Below are positions 58,773 to 64,000 of a stretch of 64,000 nucleotides of DNA, one piece after another (position 1 is the first letter of the stretch; each line of letters opens with the position of its first letter). A program made the position numbers and the translations under genes. The stretch is from Methylibium sp. Root1272 (GTDB lineage Bacteria > Pseudomonadota > Gammaproteobacteria > Burkholderiales > Burkholderiaceae_C): positions 248,001 through 312,000 of the forward strand of contig NZ_LMDY01000014.1 of assembly GCF_001425905.1 (NCBI RefSeq), given 5' to 3'. Under the pieces are notes generated by a model that saw only the letters and a list, made by a program, of their open reading frames with translations, was not told the origin of the DNA and made no database searches.

Positions 58773-59042
58773 TTACTTGCGCAGGCCCAGCTTCTGGATC
58801 AGTGCGGTGTAGCGGTCGGCGTCCTTGCCCTTCAGGTAGTCGAGCAGCTTGCGACGACGGCTCACCATCTTCAGCAGGCCACGGCGACCGTGGTGATCCT
58901 TGGCGTGGGTCTTGAAGTGCGGGGTCAGGTCGTTGATGCGAGCGGTCAGGATGGCCACTTGCACTTCGGGCGAGCCCGTGTCGGAAGCGCCGCGCGCATT
59001 CGACTTGACGATTTCGGGGATGTTGAGGTCGGCGACTGCCAT
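58773..59042 (-). CDS. rpsO: 30S ribosomal protein S15
   Basis: The 89-residue protein has the normal S15 length and its RNA-binding signature ([37 protein letters not shown] read as [17 protein letters not shown]). It binds 16S rRNA early in 30S assembly and often represses its own translation. The ATG at 59042 is chosen because the mature S15 sequence ([10 protein letters not shown]) follows at once; the frame stays open to 59255. Confidence 0.98.
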   Translation of the reverse strand: MAVADLNIPEIVKSNARGASDTGSPEVQVAILTARINDLTPHFKTHAKDHHGRRGLLKMVSRRRKLLDYLKGKDADRYTALIQKLGLRK

Positions 59043-59182
59043 GTCTGTTTCCTGCTTGCGATGAAACCGCTGACGCTCGCAGGAACGGCGTGCCACGGTT
59101 TCGAGTTTCCACTTGCGGTCACGGGTGAAACCGACCCATGCCGTGCTGATGTTGCGCAGCCACTGGCCGCGAAACCTCGAAA

Positions 59183-60349
59183 TTATAGCCGCAGTCCCTT
59201 CCGCAGGCGCTCGACCCCTCGCGTCAGGCGGGCCGGATCGCGGGAAGCGAAGCACCAGCGCAGCCAGCCTTCCGCCTCCGGCCCGAAGGCCGCTCCCGGC
59301 GCAAGACCCAGGCCGGCATCGGCCACCAGCCGCTTCGCGAAGGCCAGCGAGTCCGTTTCACCGGCCACGCGGAAGAAGGCGTACATGCCGCCATCGGGCA
59401 CCGCCACCTCCACGCCCGGCAGCGTCTGCAGCGCCGGCAGCAAGGTGTCACGGCAGGTTCGCAGGTGCGCGACCAGGCCGGGCACCGTCGCCCCTGCTCC
59501 CTGCACTGCCGCCAGCCCGGCCCGCTGCACGAAGACCGGCGCGCAGGAGGTGTTGAACTCGATCAGCTTGCCGACCGCGTCCAGCAGGGCGGGCGGCAGC
59601 ACCAGCCAGCCGAGCCGCCAGCCGGTCATCAGGAAGCTCTTCGAGAAACTGTGCGCGACGAGCAGGCGGTCGTCGGCTTCGGCGACGTCGAGGAAGGACG
59701 GTGCAGCCGGCGGTTCGCCTTGCGTGGGGATGGCCCCGAAGTAAAGCCTTTCGTAGACCTCGTCGGCGACGATCCAGGTGCCGGTGCGGCGACAGTGCGC
59801 CAGGATCGCCGCCTGCTCGTCGCGGCTCAGCGTCCAGCCGGTCGGGTTGTTCGGCGCATTCACCAGTAGCACGCGGGTGCGTGGGGTGACGGCCGCCAGC
59901 AACTCGTCGAGGTCCAGCCGCCAGGCGCCCGCCCGCGGCCGCAGCGACACGCGCTTCACCTGCGCGCCCAGGATGACCGGCTGCGCGGTCAGGTTGGGCC
60001 AGACCGGCACGACCGCCACGACCTCGTCGCCGGCCCCGGCCAGAGCCTGCATTGCGATCATCAGCGCGTTCACGCCCGACGAGGTGACGGCGACCCGCTC
60101 CGGCCCGAGCGGCCGGTGCAACGCACTGGCGTAGGCCGCCAGCGCTTCGCGCAGTTCGGGCAGGCCGAGGTTGTGCGAGTAGAAGGTCTCGCCCTGCCCC
60201 AGCGACGCGATGGCCGCGTCGCGGACGAAAGCGGGCGTCACATCGTCGCCCTCGCCGAACCAGAAGGCCAGCACGTCGCTGCGGCCCAAGCCGGCGTTGG
60301 CCACTTCGCGGATCTTGGAGCCGGGCAGTTGCCGGATGACGTCGCGCAT
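59183..60349 (-). CDS. PLP-dependent aminotransferase, class I/II
   Basis: The 388-residue enzyme has the fold-type I pattern [30 protein letters not shown] and the cofactor lysine Lys237 in [15 protein letters not shown]. It probably transaminates an aromatic or branched amino acid or aspartate, but the substrate cannot be inferred. The ATG at 60349 is preceded by GGGAG; the frame stays open further upstream through the hsp20 promoter region but does not look coding. It is the first gene of a minus-strand series leading into rpsO. Confidence 0.92.
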   Translation of the reverse strand: MRDVIRQLPGSKIREVANAGLGRSDVLAFWFGEGDDVTPAFVRDAAIASLGQGETFYSHNLGLPELREALAAYASALHRPLGPERVAVTSSGVNALMIAMQALAGAGDEVVAVVPVWPNLTAQPVILGAQVKRVSLRPRAGAWRLDLDELLAAVTPRTRVLLVNAPNNPTGWTLSRDEQAAILAHCRRTGTWIVADEVYERLYFGAIPTQGEPPAAPSFLDVAEADDRLLVAHSFSKSFLMTGWRLGWLVLPPALLDAVGKLIEFNTSCAPVFVQRAGLAAVQGAGATVPGLVAHLRTCRDTLLPALQTLPGVEVAVPDGGMYAFFRVAGETDSLAFAKRLVADAGLGLAPGAAFGPEAEGWLRWCFASRDPARLTRGVERLRKGLRL

Positions 60350-60422
60350 CGCTGGGATCTCCCGAAAAGGCGGTAGGCCGAAGGCGACGCTTCGTGAGGG
60401 CGACGCCTCGAAATGCAACGGC

Positions 60423-60450
60423 CTTGAAAACAAAAATGCCGCTCTCAATT
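60423..60450 (+). promoter_or_regulatory. Sigma-32-like heat-shock promoter of hsp20
   Basis: CTTGAAA at 60423-60429 is identical to the sigma-32 (RpoH) -35 consensus. After a 13-base spacer, TCTCAATT (60443-60450) partly matches the CCCCAT-type -10 (C, C, A and T positions). The downstream gene is a small heat-shock protein, so the match is functionally sensible. Transcription would start near 60457. Confidence 0.6.
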
Positions 60451-60460
60451 CGGCGGCATG

Positions 60461-60497
60461 GGCAGCCGTTCGCTGCCTTCCATTCGATTCTAGGAGA
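60461..60497 (+). promoter_or_regulatory. Structured hsp20 5' leader, possible RNA thermometer
   Basis: Just downstream of the predicted start site, GGCAGC (60461-60466) pairs with GCTGCC (60472-60477). The next bases, CTTCC (60477-60481), can pair with the Shine-Dalgarno GGAG (60493-60496) with one bulged T. Imperfect pairing of the ribosome binding site is the hallmark of heat-sensitive leaders of small heat-shock genes. This is inferred from sequence only. Confidence 0.35.
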
Positions 60498-60502
60498 ACG
60501 CC

Positions 60503-60958
60503 ATGTTCGTCATGCCCGTCACCCGTACCCATCGCCACGCCTACAACGGCCACGCCCGCGACCTGAGCCGCGCATTCGACCGCCTATTCGACAGCAGCGT
60601 GGAGCGTGTCTTCGCTGCCGCGGCCGACAGCGCCCCCCGCCAACCTTCGCTGGACCTGCGCGAGACCGAGCAGAACTACAGCGTGCAGCTCGACATGCCC
60701 GGCGTCGCGAAGGAAGACGTCAAGGTCACGATCGACGGCAAGCGCGTCAGCATCGAGGCAGCGGCACGAACCGAGGCGCCGGCCCCCGAAGGCGAGCGCC
60801 TGCTGGTGCGCGAACGCAGTGCCACCGCCTATGCCCGCAGCTTCACGCTCCCGGTCGAGGTCGACGAGTCCGCGTCGCAGGCTCGGCTGGAGAACGGTGT
60901 GCTGAGCCTGACTCTGACCAAGAAGCTCAAGCCGGCCACCCAGCTCGCGGTCGGCTGA
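60503..60958 (+). CDS. Small heat-shock protein (Hsp20/alpha-crystallin)
   Basis: The 151-residue protein has the alpha-crystallin domain: DLRETEQNYSVQLDMPGV, KEDVKVTIDGKRVSIEA, and the final strand region ARLENGVLSLTLTKK with a GVLSLTL motif. Small heat-shock proteins hold unfolded proteins in large oligomers without ATP. The gene is monocistronic, with a heat-shock-type promoter upstream and a strong hairpin 11 bases after its stop. AGGAG lies before the ATG. Confidence 0.95.
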   Translation: MFVMPVTRTHRHAYNGHARDLSRAFDRLFDSSVERVFAAAADSAPRQPSLDLRETEQNYSVQLDMPGVAKEDVKVTIDGKRVSIEAAARTEAPAPEGERLLVRERSATAYARSFTLPVEVDESASQARLENGVLSLTLTKKLKPATQLAVG

Positions 60959-60969
60959 TCGCGGCGATC

Positions 60970-61008
60970 CGCTGGACGGTGGCGCTCAAGGCGCCAAGCC
61001 GTCCAGCG
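60970..61008. terminator. Bidirectional hairpin between hsp20 and tsaD, overlapping the tsaD stop
   Basis: CGCTGGACGG-TGGCGC (60970-60985) pairs with GCGCCA-AG-CCGTCCAGCG (60991-61008), giving a 16-bp stem with a two-base bulge and a five-base loop. The tsaD stop (60986-60988) lies exactly in the loop. Lying between convergent genes, it can act for both strands, although neither side has a long T-run. Confidence 0.55.
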
Positions 61009-62032
61009 CCGCGAGCGGCCATCTGGGTTGCACATCGAAGGCGTGGTCGTGCCGCGCCACCGCGCGGCCGGCCTGCAGACGCATCGCCGCGGCCAAAGCG
61101 ATCATCGCGCCGTTGTCGGTGCACAGCTGTAGCTCGGGGTAGTGCACGCGCACGCCGCGTTTCGCGCAGGCGGCATCGAGCTGCGTCCGCAGGCTGCGAT
61201 TCGCCCCCACCCCGCCCGCCACCACCAGCCGCCGTAGGCCGGTCGCTTTCAGGGCGGCGAGCGATTTCTTCACCAGCACTTCCACGATCGCGGCCTGCGT
61301 GGAGGCGGCCAGGTCGGCGCGCGGCTGTTCGCAGACGCCGTCACCGAGCTTCATGACCTGGGTGCGCACGGCGGTCTTGAGTCCGGCGAACGAGAAATCC
61401 AGCGTGTCCCGGTGCAGCAGCGGCCGGGGCAACGCATAGGCGGTCGGATCGCCAAACTCCGCCAGCCTCGCGAGCGCCGGTCCGCCGGGGTAGCCCAGGC
61501 CGAGCAGCTTGGCCGACTTGTCGAACGCCTCGCCGGCCGCGTCGTCGATGGTTTCACCGAGCAATGCGTAGTCGCCCACGCCGTCGACCCGCATCAGCTG
61601 CGTGTGCCCGCCCGAGACCAGCAGCGCCACGAACGGAAACTGCGGCGGATCGGCCGCCAGGAAAGGCGACAGCAGGTGCCCCTCCAGATGATGAATACCC
61701 AGCACCGGCCGGTCCAGCGCCGCGGCGAGCGCACAGGCGACGGCGCTGCCGACCAGCAGCGCACCGGCCAGCCCGGGGCCGCGGGTATAGGCCACCACGT
61801 CGATGTCGGCCCGGCCCTTGCCCGCCTCGGCCAGCACCTGCCGCGTCAGCGGCAGCACACGGCGGATGTGGTCGCGCGAGGCGAGTTCGGGCACGACGCC
61901 GCCGTAGGCCTCGTGCATGCTGACCTGGCTGTGCAGGGCATGGGCGAGCAGTTGCGGCGGCGCGCCGTCGTTTGCCGCCACCAGCGCCACGCCCGTTTCG
62001 TCGCAGGAGGATTCGAAACCGAGGATCAGCAT
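60986..62032 (-). CDS. tsaD: tRNA N6-adenosine threonylcarbamoyltransferase
   Basis: The 348-residue protein is the conserved TsaD (YgjD) that attaches threonylcarbamoyl to A37 of ANN-decoding tRNAs, with TsaB and TsaE. It has the family start [17 protein letters not shown], the metal-binding histidines in HHLEGH, and [10 protein letters not shown]. The ATG at 62032 is chosen over the open frame to 62092 because the family begins there. Length is normal. Confidence 0.97.
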   Translation of the reverse strand: MLILGFESSCDETGVALVAANDGAPPQLLAHALHSQVSMHEAYGGVVPELASRDHIRRVLPLTRQVLAEAGKGRADIDVVAYTRGPGLAGALLVGSAVACALAAALDRPVLGIHHLEGHLLSPFLAADPPQFPFVALLVSGGHTQLMRVDGVGDYALLGETIDDAAGEAFDKSAKLLGLGYPGGPALARLAEFGDPTAYALPRPLLHRDTLDFSFAGLKTAVRTQVMKLGDGVCEQPRADLAASTQAAIVEVLVKKSLAALKATGLRRLVVAGGVGANRSLRTQLDAACAKRGVRVHYPELQLCTDNGAMIALAAAMRLQAGRAVARHDHAFDVQPRWPLAALDGLAP

Positions 62033-62109
62033 CGCGACAGTGTAGTGAGGCGGTTCCGGCGCCACGCCCACAAGGCCCTGCCACAAAACCACGCCACTAG
62101 TTTCCTTTG

Positions 62110-62137
62110 GTCACATGGCGGGTGTGACGGAACACAC
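62110..62137. promoter_or_regulatory. Overlapping inverted repeats upstream of the HTH-like gene
   Basis: GTCACA (62110-62115) and TGTGAC (62123-62128) form an inverted repeat with a seven-base spacer. GTGTG (62122-62126) also pairs with CACAC (62133-62137) six bases further on. Three consecutive TGTG/CACA half-sites in the space between the divergent tsaD and HTH-like genes look like a regulator-binding region. The spacing does not fit a standard CRP site. Confidence 0.35.
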
Positions 62138-62230
62138 GATTTTCCGGACCCTCGCCCTATCGCCGCACCGGCACGATGGTTAACCTGCATCCACAGCGGC
62201 GTGAGGCCGTGCTCCCCGGTAGATCGCACC

Positions 62231-62512
62231 ATGAAACAGTACAAGCTCTCCGCTTGGCCCGACCTGCCGGCAGGATTCCACCGCACGGCCTACCGGCGCA
62301 TGCTGCACCAGATGTCCCACCGCCACGTGTCCGTCCGCCAACTGATGGACGAGAGCGGACTGGCGCGATCGGCTGTGATGCAGTTTCTGGAAACGCTGTC
62401 GGAGCGCGAGCAGCTCGACGAACGCAACCATGCCGCGCCGCCCTCCGCGTTCGGCAAGCTGTTCCCGATGATGCTGTGGCGCCGCGCCTTCGCGGCACAA
62501 AGGCCGATGTAG
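62231..62512 (+). CDS. Small HTH-like protein of unknown function
   Basis: The 93-residue protein starts MKQYKLSAWPDLPAGFHRTA and has a helical stretch that reads like a helix-turn-helix (HVSVRQLMDESGLARSAVMQFLETL). The N-terminal Lys/Trp/Pro/Tyr motif and the size suggest a conserved, small DNA-binding protein, but I cannot name its family. The C-terminus is basic (RRAFAAQRPM). The ATG at 62231 is used; the frame stays open upstream only because of GC. A strong terminator follows 19 bases after its stop, so it is transcribed alone. Confidence 0.75.
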   Translation: MKQYKLSAWPDLPAGFHRTAYRRMLHQMSHRHVSVRQLMDESGLARSAVMQFLETLSEREQLDERNHAAPPSAFGKLFPMMLWRRAFAAQRPM

Positions 62513-62531
62513 ACGGGCCCACCCGCCCAGT

Positions 62532-62564
62532 GACAAGGCCCGCCTCGCGCGGGCCTTGTCGTTT
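62532..62564 (+). terminator. Intrinsic terminator after the HTH-like gene
   Basis: GACAAGGCCCGC (62532-62543) and GCGGGCCTTGTC (62549-62560) form a perfect 12-bp stem with a five-base loop, followed by GTTT. This is a clear intrinsic terminator separating the small HTH-like gene from the ANTAR regulator. Confidence 0.85.
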
Positions 62565-62613
62565 CCGGCCTCGGCGCGGCCGCCGTTGGCGCGCTCCTTG
62601 CAGCGCAGCAAGC

Positions 62614-63246
62614 ATGACTTCCCTCCAGGCGCTGCGCATCGTCATCGTCGCACCGGAATCGCTCACCCCGGCGCCGGACGACGACGAGGCGCTGGTCGAG
62701 GCGGAGCGCTCCCGCAGCCTGCGCATCGGACTGCTGGCCAATGGCTACAACATCGTCGCGGTGCTGCCGATCGATGCCTTCCTGCCAGAGCGCATCGCGC
62801 AGATCCAGCCCGACATGATCGTCGTCGACGCCCAGAGCCAGGCGCGCGACACGCTCGAGCACGTGGTGATGTCCACCCGCGACGAGCGCCGTCCCATCGT
62901 GCTGTTCACCGACGATGCCGACACCAGTCATGTCGGAGCGGCCATCGCCGCGGGCGTGACGGCCTACGTCGTCGCCGGTCTGGCGCCTGAGCGCATCAAA
63001 CCGGTGCTCGACGTCGCGCTTGCACGGTTTCAGCACGAGGAAGCCCTGCGCCGCGAACTCGCCGATGCGCGCACGCAACTCAGCGACCGCAAGCTGATCG
63101 ACCGCGCCAAGGGCCTGTTGATGAGCCGCCAGCAACTCAGCGAGGACGAGGCCTACGCCCGGCTGCGCAAGACCGCGATGGACCGCGGGCTGCGCGTGGC
63201 CGAGGTCGCGCAGCGCCTGATCGACGTGGCCGACATGCTGGGCTGA
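62614..63246 (+). CDS. nasT: NasT-type ANTAR antitermination regulator
   Basis: The 210-residue protein has an N-terminal receiver-like domain and a C-terminal ANTAR RNA-binding domain (about residues 150-210: LIDRAKGLLMSRQQLSEDEAYARLRK read as DRAKGLLMSRQQLSEDEAY). Asp72 sits where the phosphorylated aspartate would be, but the N-terminal acidic pair is absent (IVIVAPES), so it is probably a pseudo-receiver as in NasT proteins controlled by binding NasS. It should bind hexaloop hairpins in a leader RNA and prevent termination. The next gene's leader carries exactly such hairpins. Confidence 0.9.
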   Translation: MTSLQALRIVIVAPESLTPAPDDDEALVEAERSRSLRIGLLANGYNIVAVLPIDAFLPERIAQIQPDMIVVDAQSQARDTLEHVVMSTRDERRPIVLFTDDADTSHVGAAIAAGVTAYVVAGLAPERIKPVLDVALARFQHEEALRRELADARTQLSDRKLIDRAKGLLMSRQQLSEDEAYARLRKTAMDRGLRVAEVAQRLIDVADMLG

Positions 63247-63295
63247 GCGCCGCCGCTTCCCTCCTCTGGCATGAGGTTTGCTGCAATGCAACCAA

Positions 63296-63337
63296 GGATC
63301 AATGGCGATCCCCTTTCCGGTGCGGCCACAGTGGGCT
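63296..63337 (+). promoter_or_regulatory. ANTAR target: two hexaloop hairpins in the nitrate-transport leader
   Basis: Hairpin 1 is GGATC-AATGGC-GATCC (63296-63311). Hairpin 2 is GGCC-ACAGTG-GGCT (63324-63337). Both loops have six bases with A at position 1 and G at position 4, the known requirement for ANTAR recognition. The spacing (12 bases) and the terminator downstream complete the arrangement. Confidence 0.85.
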
Positions 63338-63352
63338 ACACCGCAGCAGACG

Positions 63353-63413
63353 ACGGCGTCTCACCCTGCGCAGCCCCATGGCTGTGCAGCCGTGACGACG
63401 CCGTTTTTCTTTT
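63353..63413 (+). terminator. Leader terminator before nrtA, target of antitermination
   Basis: ACGGCGTC (63353-63360) pairs with GACGCCGT (63397-63404), with an inner 10-bp stem (63366-63375/63380-63389, one G-T), followed by a T-rich tail TTTTTCTTTT (63404-63413). It is a clear intrinsic terminator inside the leader of the nrtA-like gene and 16 bases after the second ANTAR hairpin. Confidence 0.88.
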
Positions 63414-63440
63414 GAGCCCGATTCTTGGAGTCCGAATGCC

Positions 63441-64000
63441 ATGCCGAACGACATCGCCAACCGCGCCCTGCTGGGCCGTCGCACCATGCTGAAAGCCGCC
63501 GCAGCCGCCACCGCCGTGGGCGCCGTGCCGGGGCTGCAATCCGCCGTCTGGGCGGCCGGCTCCGACAAGCCCGAGAAGGAAGAAGTGCGGATCGGCTTCA
63601 TCCCGTTGACCGACTGTGCCTCTGTCGTGATGGCCTCGGTGCTGGGCTTCGACAAGAAGTACGGCGTAAAGATCGTACCCACCAAGGAAGCCTCCTGGGC
63701 CGGCGTGCGCGACAAGCTGGTCAATGGCGAACTCGACATGGCGCACGTGCTCTACGGGCTGATCTACGGCGTGCATCTCGGTACCGGCGGCCCCAAGAAG
63801 GACATGGCCGTGCTGATGGCGCTCAACAACAATGGTCAGGCGATCACGCTGTCGAAGGCGCTTGCGGACAAGGGCGCCGTCGACGGGCCTTCGCTGTCCA
63901 AGCTGATGGCGACGGAGAAGCGCGAGTACACCTTCGCCGGGACCTTCCCGACGGGCACGCACGCGATGTGGATGCACTACTGGCTGGCGGCCGCCGGCAT
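63441..64000 (+). CDS. nrtA: NrtA-like nitrate-binding protein of an ABC transporter, N-terminal part
   Basis: The window contains 186 codons of this gene; the rest lies off the right edge. The N-terminus carries a Tat signal with the twin arginine in GRRTMLKAAAAATAVG. The mature part starts EVRIGFIPLTDCASVVMASVLGF (read as RIGFIPLTDCASVVMA), typical of NrtA/NasS-type substrate-binding proteins; the signal peptide favours NrtA (periplasmic uptake) over cytoplasmic NasS. GGAG lies 11 bases before the ATG. An out-of-frame ATG at 63436 is not the start. Regulation by antitermination in the leader is strongly indicated. Confidence 0.9.
   Translation, partial: MPNDIANRALLGRRTMLKAAAAATAVGAVPGLQSAVWAAGSDKPEKEEVRIGFIPLTDCASVVMASVLGFDKKYGVKIVPTKEASWAGVRDKLVNGELDMAHVLYGLIYGVHLGTGGPKKDMAVLMALNNNGQAITLSKALADKGAVDGPSLSKLMATEKREYTFAGTFPTGTHAMWMHYWLAAAG

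Overview
The window is chromosomal DNA of very high GC content (by eye roughly two-thirds to 70 %), densely packed with genes. It most likely comes from a betaproteobacterium of the order Burkholderiales, in the Rubrivivax/Methylibium/Leptothrix/Comamonadaceae-like part of the order. The grounds are the gene order tpiA-secG-tRNA-Leu-nuoABCDEFGHIJKLMN-DUF2818-NUDIX-DUF1178, the families DUF2818, DUF2069, DUF1178, DUF2868 and DUF3482, and the gcvT-gcvH-gcvP order behind a tandem glycine riboswitch. I see no insertion sequence, phage gene, CRISPR array or other sign of recent transfer; most of it is core or lineage-conserved chromosome.

Layout. 1-2077 (minus): N-terminal part of a secreted DUF1800 protein, yceH, and an SDR dehydrogenase overlapping yceH. 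2274-6509 (plus): a tight four-gene envelope operon (DUF4331 secreted protein, small lipoprotein, TPR protein, HupE/UreJ-type membrane protein); this is the best candidate here for an undescribed system. 6538-10695 (plus): ETF-ubiquinone oxidoreductase behind a 14-bp palindromic operator, an MDR reductase and a class-C-type serine hydrolase. 10704-16560: DUF481 outer-membrane protein (minus), then the DUF2868/DUF3482 membrane-GTPase pair, a basic 55-residue protein and a COG2509 FAD protein. 16580-21375 (minus): enoyl-CoA hydratase, acyl-CoA synthetase and an MHYT-GGDEF-EAL c-di-GMP enzyme. 21487-31716 (plus): promoter, tandem glycine riboswitch, gcvT, gcvH, gcvP, threonine aldolase, serine deaminase, then a TldD/TldE-like pair. 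31743-35757 (minus): cupin, aroC, a small exported protein, a CBS-pair protein and YihY. 35777-37548 (plus): DUF2069 and an FAD-linked hydroxyacid dehydrogenase. 37594-53568 (minus): the complete 14-subunit complex I operon with its three trailing genes. 53760-60349 (minus): tRNA-Leu(GAG), secG, tpiA, quinone oxidoreductase, pnp, rpsO and an aminotransferase. 60423-64000: an hsp20 gene with a sigma-32-like promoter (plus), tsaD (minus), then a small HTH-like protein, a NasT-type ANTAR regulator, its RNA target leader and the start of a nitrate-transport (NrtA-like) protein (plus).

How the genes work together. The glycine operon links cleavage (GcvTHP) with two further one-carbon and amino-acid routes, threonine aldolase and serine deaminase, through very short spacings, so all five may answer to glycine through the riboswitch. 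The nuo operon encodes a complete NADH dehydrogenase. At the right end the ANTAR protein is encoded directly upstream of a leader RNA that carries two hexaloop hairpins followed by an intrinsic terminator, a self-contained antitermination switch for nitrate uptake. Regulatory RNA structure is a theme of the window: tandem glycine aptamers, the ANTAR leader, a structured hsp20 leader and a hairpin overlapping the tsaD stop codon.

Limits: all family assignments come from reading translated sequence and motifs by eye; no database search was run. Stretches over 300 bases without a protein gene are 21376-21787 (riboswitch leader) and 53569-54024 (tRNA-Leu and a terminator-like hairpin).
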